A stretch of 64,000 nucleotides of DNA, taken from positions 37,245-101,244 of IMG/VR virus record IMGVR_UViG_3300020442_000013; one strand, written 5' to 3'. This DNA is from a virus. Shown here piece by piece: positions 24,290 to 32,532 of this stretch. The translations under genes were made by a program, and so were the position numbers. Positions within the stretch are counted from its first letter, which is position 1, and each line of letters starts with the position of its first letter. Under the pieces are notes generated by a model, which was given only the letters and a program-made list of their open reading frames with translations, searched no databases and was not told the DNA's origin.

Positions 24290-24528
24290 TATTCATCATA
24301 CATTTCGTCTTCGTCTTCTTCGTCAGCCTTATCCAAGTCTAAATAGTAATAAATTGCATCATCCAATTCATTATCAGCACCTAACATTTCGTTAAAAGTA
24401 TGATCATCTACTCCCATGTCTGCAAGTAAATCAACATATCTTTCAGCGGCCGCATGTATAGATTTTTTATCTAAGTACTCCTTAAACATTGTCCAAACTT
24501 CGACAATATGAGTTTCATCCATTTCCAT
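24289..24528 (-). CDS. Small acidic protein after UvsX
   Basis: 79 aa, about one-third Asp/Glu, ending EDEDEMYDE. The N-terminal 50 residues (THIVEVWTMFKEYLD...AAERYVDLLADMGVDD) form two likely helices. I recall the same protein after uvsX in marine T4-like phages. The acidic surface could mimic DNA or bind gp32, but this is inference. It starts inside the end of UvsX. Confidence 0.68.
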   Translation of the reverse strand: MEMDETHIVEVWTMFKEYLDKKSIHAAAERYVDLLADMGVDDHTFNEMLGADNELDDAIYYYLDLDKADEEDEDEMYDE

Positions 24529-25597
24529 TTGCCTCCTCGGTTACAGTTTCAGTATCGTCTACTTCTGCGATATTTACCTCCGAGGACGTCTTTTCATTGA
24601 ATTCTGACATAACTAAATCTAACTTTTCGCCTGTCCAATTCTTTCTATACTCAAGATGTTCTTCGCCTTTTATATCAACGTACTTTAGTCGATTGCCTGA
24701 CTTTTCTATCAAGCCTTTCTTTTCAAAAAGTTCAACTAGACCACTATATGGATTCATACCAGTTTCGTATGGAATCTTTACTTGTACACCTTCAAAAGGT
24801 TTACTGTATCTAGTTTTCATAACTTTACAGCCAGCACGTATACCACGTACTTCAGAAATCTTGTTACCTGCTTCATCTTCTTTCAGTTTTAGTTTTTTCA
24901 TTGCAACAACAATACTTGATGCATAGATAAAACCTTGTCCACCTGATATCTTGTCATCTGGATCAAACATATCTTGAGATGCATATGTATGGTTAGTACA
25001 TACAAGACCTACGTTATGTGTACCAATCATGTTTACTGTATTTCTTACTAGAGCAGTAAGTTGTTTAGGCTTACGACCCATGTCGCCTTTCATATCACCT
25101 TTATCAAACTGATCAACATCTGTGGGTGTTAATAGCATACCTAAACTGTCAATTACAAATAAAACTTTAGGGCGATCTTCTTCAGCCATTGCTTTGTAGT
25201 CTGCCATAAAAGTTGATACTGTTTTTGCAACATCATCAATCATGGACATATTTAATTTTAATAACTTATCTTCACCAGTGTCAACACCTAGTGCCTGTAA
25301 CCATGACTCGTCTAGAGCATTTTCTGAATCTATCAATACAACAAAGATTCCTTGTTCTTGTGCATGTTTTACAATATTACCACTACAAAAATAAGATTTT
25401 CCTGCGCCTGATTCTCCTGCAAACACAGTAACTTTTCCGAGTGGTACACCTTTTTTAAAGTCTCCACTTATAAGATAATTTAGTGCATAAGAGCCTGTAC
25501 TGATCCAATCTGTAGGATCATTGAAGCCAGCACTCATGCCTGAGATGCTTTTTGTCAAGTCTTTACGAAACTTGCTTACGTCAAATGATTTAGCCAT
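24515..25597 (-). CDS. uvsX: RecA-like recombinase UvsX
   Basis: Strand-exchange ATPase for phage recombination and repair. 360 aa; Walker A GESGAGKS (61-68), Walker B strand VLFVIDSLGML (about 142-152), and a Q-containing KISGGQGFIYASSIVVAM segment. The ribosome site is AAGGAG. It lies downstream of gp32 with a 49-nt gap that holds a GC-rich hairpin. Length matches T4 UvsX (391) loosely and marine versions closely. Confidence 0.94.
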   Translation of the reverse strand: MAKSFDVSKFRKDLTKSISGMSAGFNDPTDWISTGSYALNYLISGDFKKGVPLGKVTVFAGESGAGKSYFCSGNIVKHAQEQGIFVVLIDSENALDESWLQALGVDTGEDKLLKLNMSMIDDVAKTVSTFMADYKAMAEEDRPKVLFVIDSLGMLLTPTDVDQFDKGDMKGDMGRKPKQLTALVRNTVNMIGTHNVGLVCTNHTYASQDMFDPDDKISGGQGFIYASSIVVAMKKLKLKEDEAGNKISEVRGIRAGCKVMKTRYSKPFEGVQVKIPYETGMNPYSGLVELFEKKGLIEKSGNRLKYVDIKGEEHLEYRKNWTGEKLDLVMSEFNEKTSSEVNIAEVDDTETVTEEANGNG

Positions 25598-25616
25598 AAT
25601 TTCTCCTTATCAATTT

Positions 25617-25640
25617 GGGGGTAGCATTACTACTACCCCC
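25617..25640 (-). ncRNA. GC-rich mRNA hairpin between gp32 and uvsX
   Basis: 8-bp stem GGGGGTAG/CTACCCCC with an 8-nt loop, in the 49-nt gap between the gp32 stop and the uvsX start. On the minus-strand transcript it is not followed by a U-tract, so it is more likely an RNA-processing or translational element than a terminator. GC-rich in an AT-rich genome. Confidence 0.6.
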
Positions 25641-25646
25641 GATATA

Positions 25647-26645
25647 TTATTTTGCTTGTCGCTGTCTGATCATTGCAAGAATGTCAGCCGCATCACCTGT
25701 TGATGCTTCTGCTTCGGCTTTTTCAGCTTTAGGCTCTTCTACCTTTGGAGCCTCTTCTTGCTTTGGGGCAGTAGCCACCTGCTCTTCAGGAGCACTTTGA
25801 CTTACTGCTGTCGCTTTCGGCGATGCCGCTACAGTTGGATCACCAGTACGTGCCGCCATACCTGCTGGACGGAAATAGTTACCCCAACGTTCTGAATCAT
25901 ATGCTTCACCGTCAACTGACGCTTCAAACATTTCTTTCATAACCTTTACTGCAACTTCGTCTGGTTTCTTCGGAAGGAAGTCACTAAAATTAAACAAGCC
26001 ATGTGTATTGATTGCTTGCATTTCAGCATCTGCAAGTGGACGTTCTCTACGAGCCCAGTTAGATGTTGAATAGTCTGCATATCCGCCTTTACTTGTTTTG
26101 TTAAGACGAAAGTCTACACCAGCAGTATAATCTGTTGGTAATTCTTCCATATCTGGATCCATAAGAGCCGCTTTGATAATTTGAAAAATTTGTGGACCAA
26201 TAATAAACCTGCGAATTGGATTCTCAGGAGTACTATCTTCTTGTAGTGGATTGTCAGTAACAAATCCTTGGAAGATATATGAACGCTTCTTCCAATACTT
26301 ACGACCCATGTCTTCTAGACTTGGATCTTTGAACCAACCACGTACCTCGTTCAAGATATCACAAGTATCACCATACATTTCCATACATGGTACTTGAACT
26401 TGAACTGGACGAGAATCAGTTTCACCTTTTACACCGTTAAAAGGTAATTTAATCATCAAACGTTCTTTCCAAAAGAAAGTGTTTGAATCGTCACCATCAG
26501 GAAGGAAACGGAGTGTTGCACTCTCGCCTTCTTTAATATTCCAAAATGGGTAAATTGCGTTGTCGCCGCCGCCACTTGATGAACCGCCGCCTGTGCGTGA
26601 TTCTTGTTCTTTGAGCTTTGCTCGGATTTCTGCTAATGTTGCCAT
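25647..26645 (-). CDS. 32: Single-stranded DNA-binding protein gp32
   Basis: Coats ssDNA in replication, recombination and repair. 332 aa. The N-terminal basic region and core with KLPFNG, a CMEMYGDTC zinc-type pair (C127-range) and aromatic residues match T4 gp32. The C-terminus is an acidic, Pro/Ala/Lys-Glu-rich tail (EEAPKVEEPKAEKAEAEA) that binds replication partners in T4. The ribosome site is AAAGGAGG. Two promoter types overlap upstream. Confidence 0.93.
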   Translation of the reverse strand: MATLAEIRAKLKEQESRTGGGSSSGGGDNAIYPFWNIKEGESATLRFLPDGDDSNTFFWKERLMIKLPFNGVKGETDSRPVQVQVPCMEMYGDTCDILNEVRGWFKDPSLEDMGRKYWKKRSYIFQGFVTDNPLQEDSTPENPIRRFIIGPQIFQIIKAALMDPDMEELPTDYTAGVDFRLNKTSKGGYADYSTSNWARRERPLADAEMQAINTHGLFNFSDFLPKKPDEVAVKVMKEMFEASVDGEAYDSERWGNYFRPAGMAARTGDPTVAASPKATAVSQSAPEEQVATAPKQEEAPKVEEPKAEKAEAEASTGDAADILAMIRQRQAK

Positions 26646-26703
26646 AGTTAAGCCTCCTTTAGTTGCCTATGTTTTGTGCCTGTTTGTATAGCACATAATG
26701 TAC

Positions 26704-26732
26704 ACTATACAGTCTTATTTATCAGAAGTCAA
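26704..26732 (-). promoter_or_regulatory. Early-type promoter of gp32 with a nested late motif
   Basis: TTGACT (26727-26732), 17-nt spacer, TATAGT (26704-26709) on the minus strand, 59 nt before the gp32 ATG. A GATAAATA late octamer (26716-26723) lies within the spacer. Overlapping early and late signals suit a gene needed throughout infection. Confidence 0.65.
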
Positions 26733-26743
26733 CCTGAAAATGC

Positions 26744-28045
26744 TTATTTTTGGAAATATTCCTGCTGTCCGCCTTTTCGAACAGTATCTACTGTCAAACA
26801 ATGTAAGCCACCATCCCAAAAGTTTCTATGCCTGAAACGGCAATATATTGGTTCAATTTTATGTTGCTTGAGTTTGTCATGTACATCTTTTTGATAATTT
26901 AAACTTAATATAGTGTTTTCATTTATAGACAGCATATTAACTTCAAAACTTGTTTCTTCTATATAGCCTACCCATTTGTATAGCCATTCTTTAACAAAAT
27001 TAACCAATTTAGGATTATTCTTTGCATCAGGTAACCACCACTCTCCGTTAGTAATTGCTTTTATCTCTCGCCAATCTTTAAATTCTTTCCAGCGTCTTTT
27101 TTCTCCTGGATGTTCTATTCTAAGGACGTCCCAGCCTGGTAATGTCTTTTCGTATTGTATAGGATTTTGACTTGGTGCTGTAATCACTAATCCAGGCTTT
27201 GGTAAACAAAATACCCCGTCATTATGTCCTCCTACACTAACTGCATCTGAATTAAAATTTGGATACATGTTTTTCAAAACAACATTTAAATTGCTTATAT
27301 CTTTTAAATCCACAATTAATCTTGTACCTACCCTTGTCACCACAGGAGCCCAAAAATAATATGTGTTCATTCTGTAGGGTTCGAATTGTGGGCAACCCAT
27401 AAATTGCCATGCTAATTCAGGATTGTGACCTATAGAAGATGGATTATAATCCTGACCGCGTAATGTCATAGTACCTACGTGTTCATCGCAATATTCTGCA
27501 GATGGCTTAAAAGGCCCAAGCAGTTTAAATTTTGTAGGATCATTTATTTCTTTGTTATATTCAATATGTTCCATAAACATATCGCTAAGCCTAAAATCAA
27601 CACATGCAGGATTTATCATATTTTGTAAATTTGGATTTGACCAATTTTTTCTTAATTGATATATTGGTGTAGTTACAAAAAGTTTGTCGCCCATAGTAAT
27701 ATAGTAATCTCTTGGAGTTAGGCAGGGTTTAGGTAAGCCTTGTATTTCATCCGGATGTCCTAGGTGGGGTGATGTCAAATGCGAAAGTTCTTCAACTCTA
27801 TCTAGTCTATCATGTCCTGCAACATTATCAGGCATTTGCACAACATCAACGCCTAGGTCTTCTAAAGTTTTTTTAATACCGGCTAAATCTTCTTTTGTTT
27901 CATATAGTATCTTTTGTAACATATCTCTAAGTTCAGGATCTTTTACATCATCAAACATATCTGGTTGCCAGCAATCTCCTAATATAACTTGACGTAAAGG
28001 ATCCCAACCATTCCAAGCGTTTACTTTATTAATTCTATATTTCAT
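26744..28045 (-). CDS. Glycine/inosamine amidinotransferase-like protein
   Basis: 433-aa member of the amidinotransferase/arginine deiminase superfamily, closest to glycine amidinotransferase (AGAT), which moves an amidino group from Arg to an amine. Visible catalytic elements are VGGHNDGVF (H274, D276) and the nucleophile in GGLHCLTVD (C416), in the AGAT positions. The Asp that precedes H274 in AGAT is less certain. It lies between terminase-side structural genes and gp32, with a GNAT-like gene overlapping its start. It could make guanidino compounds, or modify a nucleic acid or protein. Biosynthetic substrate unknown. Confidence 0.82.
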   Translation of the reverse strand: MKYRINKVNAWNGWDPLRQVILGDCWQPDMFDDVKDPELRDMLQKILYETKEDLAGIKKTLEDLGVDVVQMPDNVAGHDRLDRVEELSHLTSPHLGHPDEIQGLPKPCLTPRDYYITMGDKLFVTTPIYQLRKNWSNPNLQNMINPACVDFRLSDMFMEHIEYNKEINDPTKFKLLGPFKPSAEYCDEHVGTMTLRGQDYNPSSIGHNPELAWQFMGCPQFEPYRMNTYYFWAPVVTRVGTRLIVDLKDISNLNVVLKNMYPNFNSDAVSVGGHNDGVFCLPKPGLVITAPSQNPIQYEKTLPGWDVLRIEHPGEKRRWKEFKDWREIKAITNGEWWLPDAKNNPKLVNFVKEWLYKWVGYIEETSFEVNMLSINENTILSLNYQKDVHDKLKQHKIEPIYCRFRHRNFWDGGLHCLTVDTVRKGGQQEYFQK

Positions 28046-28484
28046 TTAATGGTCCTAGCACTTCATAGCCTTTTATTTGTGCCTTATATTCAGAGTGAAA
28101 TCCTAAATAATAATTTACAAATCCCCTTGCTTTATAAATGGCACATTCATTACGTAAACTCTTTATACCTAAGTGTAATTTAGGATTTTTGTAATCCCAG
28201 GCAAATTGATAACATTCTGCATTTCTATCATCATATATAGATATCATACTCCAAGCTACAAGTTTACCTTCATCAAAATATCCCATTATTTCATTGTCTG
28301 TATATTCACAGTCATGGATAGGCATAAAACTTTTAAACTTTTTGTATCTAGCATATTTGTAATATATTTCATTTAATTCTGGAATGTTTATATCTGTAAG
28401 TATTTTAGAATCTTTGTAAGGTTTATAATTTGTTTTTTTTAAATTTATTTTTGTAAAATATATATCCTCCACTATGTTCTCCAT
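28035..28484 (-). CDS. GNAT-fold acyl/aminoacyl transferase-like protein
   Basis: 149 aa. The C-terminal half (YYLGFHSEYKAQIKGYEVLGP) resembles the end of arginyl-tRNA-protein transferase and GNAT folds, and the middle has a beta-hairpin MGYFDEGKLVAWSMI. Full-length ATE is about 230 aa, so this would be a half-size version. It overlaps both the amidinotransferase gene (11 nt) and the next gene (13 nt). Both Arg-linked calls are suggestive, and I hold this one at moderate confidence. Confidence 0.45.
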   Translation of the reverse strand: MENIVEDIYFTKINLKKTNYKPYKDSKILTDINIPELNEIYYKYARYKKFKSFMPIHDCEYTDNEIMGYFDEGKLVAWSMISIYDDRNAECYQFAWDYKNPKLHLGIKSLRNECAIYKARGFVNYYLGFHSEYKAQIKGYEVLGPLNEI

Positions 28485-28942
28485 TCAACTACATCTTCTA
28501 AATTTTGTTTTGACCAATTTTTATAATATCCTTGTTTGCGTAAAATTTTACTTGCTTTATTTAATTTACTTAGTCTTTGTATAAGGACAATGCCGCACAA
28601 TCCAAAGTTCATTTGTACGCCGTTTACTATTTCTACATCATTTGGATGGTCTTCTAAACTTACAATATCTTTAGGCATAGAATATTCGTTTAGCTCTTCT
28701 ATATCTTTTGATAATTGTTCAGTTGTAATGATCTTTTCGTCAAAGTATACGCATACAACTTCATAGTCATCAGACCAGTTGTCACAAACATCTTTGACTG
28801 TGTTTTTGACAGTTGTAGTTTGTATAAAATTTATTTTGTTGGTAATTAGTGCTTGTTTAGCAAAAGGACAAGGTATATGTTCTAAGGTTGAATGGTGTTG
28901 TGATACAAAATTTAGTATCCACTGTTTAATTTTTTCAACCAC
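28472..28942 (-). CDS. Conserved protein with CPFA motif, function unknown
   Basis: 156 aa with an HHSTLEHIPCPFAKQA segment near the N-terminus (C25) and patterned alpha/beta segments (YEVVCVYFDEK, FGLCGIVLIQRL). It starts with GTG 3 nt after the LysM gene's stop codon and shares a 13-nt overlap with the GNAT-like gene. A CPFA cysteine suggests a redox or metal role. DUF1415 was considered; not certain. Confidence 0.55.
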   Translation of the reverse strand: MVEKIKQWILNFVSQHHSTLEHIPCPFAKQALITNKINFIQTTTVKNTVKDVCDNWSDDYEVVCVYFDEKIITTEQLSKDIEELNEYSMPKDIVSLEDHPNDVEIVNGVQMNFGLCGIVLIQRLSKLNKASKILRKQGYYKNWSKQNLEDVVEWRT

Positions 28943-28945
28943 ATC

Positions 28946-30871
28946 TTATATACCAGCAAGTTTAAGTACGTCTTGTAACCCTTCTGTCTTTTTGAAAGGT
29001 TTACCAAATGGATCTGTTACAGGACTACCATCTTGGTCTTTATGGTCTTCGCCTTTACTCATTCGTTTAAGTTTGTTGCGTGATTCAGCATCACGTGCTT
29101 GTTTTTCAGTTGAATACACTTTGCCTTTGTACTCCCAGCCGCCATCAACTTTTTTGTAATGATATCTGCCGTAACCTTCTAAAACATGATCTTCAAAAGC
29201 AGTATCAAACTCTTTTTGTTTATGGCCTGCTGTTAATGTAGTCAATCTTTCGATAAATTGCTTTGATGGCTCTATAAACTGTTCTCCGTAATCTTTTTCA
29301 ACTGCTGTTAGTATTGCTGTCTCACCTTTAGGAAAATTATTTGTTTCTCTATCAAACATTGACATAATAAATTCTGTAACAGGTATTTGTGGCTTTTCAG
29401 GTTCGACTTCTATATTACCAAATTGACCCATTGCTTTTTCAAATGTATCATCTATTTCTTCATCGTAATTTGTAAAACCGCTCGGCATACCTCTTGTTGC
29501 TCCGTCTGGACCGCCGCCCATAAAGTAAGGCATTTTTATTACCATACCCGGCATAATCATTGACGGGTCTTTGATATCTGGATTAAGTTCCATTATAGAT
29601 TCAATTGCATCTTTCATTGAATGCCCTTGGAAGTTCTCGTATTTAAATTTTTTGTAAATGCGATACATGTTATCGCCTTCTTTAACTTTGTAAGTTTCTG
29701 CTGGTAAACCTACTTCTAAGTCATCTACTGGACTTCCTTCTTGTACCTTATCGTTTATTCCATTGCCGTCCTTGTCTTCCCACCATGAGCCTGTTTCATC
29801 ATGCGAATCATGTTTACAAGTTGTCGTTGGCATGTGCATTGTATCTCCACAATCACAACAAGTATATTTTTTGTAGCCTTTCATGTAGCCTTCATCAACT
29901 ATATCTTCTAAAGCTATTTCTTTTGCCTTTGTAGCTTCGCTGACTAATTTGTATATGTATGGAAATACATCCTTAAGTTCTTCATTAAACTGTTTGATTG
30001 TTAATTGATCAATCCAGTTTTCTGCAACATCTGAAGGAACATCTTCTAGTACAGGTTCTTCATAAGAATCAAATGCTTCGTGATAATATTTTGTTTTTTG
30101 TAAATTTGTTATTTCTCTTCTAATAGTATTTGCACGTTCTTTTACAACTTCTACATAGTCTTTTAAACTTTCAGCCATCACTGCTGAACGTCCCATGTAT
30201 GATTTGAATTTTTTCAGTTTTGCAAGTTCTTCTGATAAACGTGTAATATGTTTACCAAATTGATCATATGGATTGCCACCTTCCGCAACATGGCGAGCCA
30301 TTGCCCTTGCACCGTTTAGATGTTTATATGGATATTTAAAACGTTCACCTTCTGCACTTTCAATATAAATTGAATTTATATGCTGTGTTCGTCTTTCCGG
30401 ATTGACTGGGTTAGAATGTTTAATTGCTAACCTAGCGCCACCTACATTTTGGTAACTAGTTTTACTTGTTCCGTACATTGTGCTCTCCATAATATCATTT
30501 CTATTTGCGGCTAAAAACTGATAGTCTCTTTTGTCTAAATTTGTTTTATTGATATCTCTTGTATCAAAATTAAGCATACGTTTTTTTGCAAATACTCGTA
30601 TTTCCTTTAAAAAATCGTACCATGCATTTTTTGTAAGTGTATCTTCTTGAGTAACAAAATCATTACTATACATTACAGCAATGTTCTTATCATCTAAACT
30701 GACACTGACTTTTCCTAAATTTCTTCCGCTTTCCATATAGTCAAAGTCAAAATACCTTGCTTCTTTAGGCTTATTTGTAACTTTGCCTTCCATATTTCCA
30801 ATGGTTATAGATGGAAAACGTCCTCTAATTTTATTGAAAAGTTCTTCTGCTATGATATCTAAGTTTCTCAT
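28946..30871 (-). CDS. Large virion protein with LysM domain
   Basis: 641 aa from the ATG at 30871 (Met19 of the open frame); the upstream codons are inside the gp17 end. The N-terminal half has two segments typical of marine T4-like structural proteins (FDFDYMESGRNLGKVSVSLDD, RMLNFDTRDINK). A zinc-type CCDCGDTMH is near the middle, and a LysM peptidoglycan-binding fold is at about 400-455 (KVKEGDNMYRIYKKF then NPDIKDPSMIMPGMVIKMP). A late promoter sits 7 nt upstream. LysM points to peptidoglycan contact at cell entry or tail assembly. Confidence 0.8.
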   Translation of the reverse strand: MRNLDIIAEELFNKIRGRFPSITIGNMEGKVTNKPKEARYFDFDYMESGRNLGKVSVSLDDKNIAVMYSNDFVTQEDTLTKNAWYDFLKEIRVFAKKRMLNFDTRDINKTNLDKRDYQFLAANRNDIMESTMYGTSKTSYQNVGGARLAIKHSNPVNPERRTQHINSIYIESAEGERFKYPYKHLNGARAMARHVAEGGNPYDQFGKHITRLSEELAKLKKFKSYMGRSAVMAESLKDYVEVVKERANTIRREITNLQKTKYYHEAFDSYEEPVLEDVPSDVAENWIDQLTIKQFNEELKDVFPYIYKLVSEATKAKEIALEDIVDEGYMKGYKKYTCCDCGDTMHMPTTTCKHDSHDETGSWWEDKDGNGINDKVQEGSPVDDLEVGLPAETYKVKEGDNMYRIYKKFKYENFQGHSMKDAIESIMELNPDIKDPSMIMPGMVIKMPYFMGGGPDGATRGMPSGFTNYDEEIDDTFEKAMGQFGNIEVEPEKPQIPVTEFIMSMFDRETNNFPKGETAILTAVEKDYGEQFIEPSKQFIERLTTLTAGHKQKEFDTAFEDHVLEGYGRYHYKKVDGGWEYKGKVYSTEKQARDAESRNKLKRMSKGEDHKDQDGSPVTDPFGKPFKKTEGLQDVLKLAGI

Positions 30872-30878
30872 TATAATA

Positions 30879-30886
30879 TATTTATC
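30879..30886 (-). promoter_or_regulatory. Late promoter (GATAAATA), 7 nt before ATG
   Basis: Late octamer on the minus strand with a 7-nt spacer to the LysM protein ATG and no ribosome site. It overlaps the end of the gp17 gene. Confidence 0.6.
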
Positions 30887-32465
30887 AATAATTCCTACTA
30901 ACGAATATAGGCATAGGTGGCTCATATTCTTCTGATTGTTCTGCTTGTGTGAATGTGTTATATACTCTAGGATCCCAATCTTTTAATACAGCTATCATTC
31001 TAATTGCTAAAAGCGTAGCAGATATCAAGTCATCTGTTGCTCCTGCTTTGGCTCTATAACTAGAACCAGCGGCAACATAATTTTTTAATTCACTTATCAA
31101 AGGTTTACTGTTTACAAACATTTTGTTTGATTCGATCATTGTTTTTAACCTACTGCATGCAGATACCTTAGTGCTGTGAGTAGTATTGAATCCTTTACGG
31201 AATTTTCTAACATGTCCTTTACGCATAGGCTCACTTACAAAAAGTCCTGGTATGTTTTCTTCTCCAAAATCTTGTATGACTAGTAAACATGCTTCGCCTA
31301 TACCGTTGTTCTCAACACTCCAATATATTGATGTGGACGATTTAATTTCTGATTCAATATACTTGCAAACATCTGCTAGTATCCTTACCTGTCCTGGTAT
31401 TCCAGTTGTGTTATGTTGCCATTCAGCTACTTGTTTATAACTTGGCAATTCCCATACTTGTATCGCGGCATTATCACCACCAGTGCCCATACTAGGATCT
31501 AAAGCTACCACATAACTAAATTGCGGGTCAGGTTTTTTATACCAACGTGTTTGCCCCATATTAATTATAGGACTGTCCCCTTCCATGTTAGCAAGATGTA
31601 TTGCATTAATTAGAGTTTCGTCATATACTAAAAATTCGCAACCGTATTCTCGTCTAAATCTTTCTTCGCCGATCCTACCAATTTCTGCATCTTTCCATTC
31701 TTCGTCTCTATCAGGATGTTCGTCCCAATAACTTCTAAAACTATGGAAGCCGTTTATTCCTATATCTTGCTCATTGCCATGTTCATCAAATTTATCTTCT
31801 GCTTGTTTCCATATAGTAGCAAATGTGTCTTCGTCTGAGTTTGGTGTGCTTGTAAGAATTGCACGACCACCTGTTGCGAGTGTAGGAGATATTGATGTCC
31901 AAAATTCTTCTGCTATATTTGGTGCAACAAACGCAAACTCATCACAATACAACAATGAAATACTCATACCTCTACCTGTATTACCAGTTGTAGTTGCACT
32001 AACTATACGAGATCCGTTTTCGAATTCAATTGAACCTTTGTTGTAGTTTACAACACCTGCCCTAATATAGTCAGGGCATAATTCATATACATATCTTATT
32101 CGTTGCATAATCTCTTGTGCGCCTGTATATTTGTGCGCCGCAATTAATATTGTTTGATCAGGATGAAACATTGCATACCAAGCTAGATACACAGCCGCAG
32201 AGGTTGTCTTGCCAGTTTGCCTTGGTAACATGTTTATATTGAATCTGTAATTATGATAACTTGATAATAATCTTTCTTGAAATTCAAAAGGATCAAACAG
32301 AAGTTTACCTTTGACAGGATGTTGTATATATGCAAAATTTTTTGCAAAGTGCATATATCCGTCTTTAGGATCCATACATTTACGTAAATGGTCTACTTGA
32401 TCTTCAGTAAATGTTTCTTTTGTATTGGCTTTTTTGGTTAAGACACCATCTAAACTCTTGCTCAT
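30885..32465 (-). CDS. 17: Large terminase subunit gp17
   Basis: Packaging ATPase and nuclease that drives DNA into the prohead. 526 aa. Walker A LPRQTGKT (80-87), Walker B LLYCDEFAFV (D175, E176), and a C-terminal RNase H-like nuclease with VALDPSMG and a late Asp in DDLISATL. Length is close to T4 gp17 (610) for a marine form. The ATG follows a late promoter and a factor-independent terminator. Confidence 0.94.
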   Translation of the reverse strand: MSKSLDGVLTKKANTKETFTEDQVDHLRKCMDPKDGYMHFAKNFAYIQHPVKGKLLFDPFEFQERLLSSYHNYRFNINMLPRQTGKTTSAAVYLAWYAMFHPDQTILIAAHKYTGAQEIMQRIRYVYELCPDYIRAGVVNYNKGSIEFENGSRIVSATTTGNTGRGMSISLLYCDEFAFVAPNIAEEFWTSISPTLATGGRAILTSTPNSDEDTFATIWKQAEDKFDEHGNEQDIGINGFHSFRSYWDEHPDRDEEWKDAEIGRIGEERFRREYGCEFLVYDETLINAIHLANMEGDSPIINMGQTRWYKKPDPQFSYVVALDPSMGTGGDNAAIQVWELPSYKQVAEWQHNTTGIPGQVRILADVCKYIESEIKSSTSIYWSVENNGIGEACLLVIQDFGEENIPGLFVSEPMRKGHVRKFRKGFNTTHSTKVSACSRLKTMIESNKMFVNSKPLISELKNYVAAGSSYRAKAGATDDLISATLLAIRMIAVLKDWDPRVYNTFTQAEQSEEYEPPMPIFVSRNY

Positions 32466-32470
32466 ACATG

Positions 32471-32478
32471 TATTTACT
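32471..32478 (-). promoter_or_regulatory. Late promoter (AGTAAATA) of gp17, 5 nt before ATG
   Basis: Late-type octamer 5 nt before the gp17 ATG, with no ribosome site. It directly abuts the terminator at 32480-32506, so gp17 transcription must restart here. Confidence 0.65.
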
Positions 32479-32479
32479 C

Positions 32480-32506
32480 AAAAAAATAGCACCCGAAGGT
32501 GCTATT
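32480..32506 (-). terminator. Factor-independent terminator with UUCG loop
   Basis: 9-bp stem (AATAGCACC/GGTGCTATT) with a UUCG tetraloop on the minus-strand RNA, followed by seven U. It ends the transcript of the peptidoglycan-binding protein gene, 26 nt past its stop. Confidence 0.85.
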
Positions 32507-32532
32507 GAGTATATAAAATTTTTTGTTTTTTG

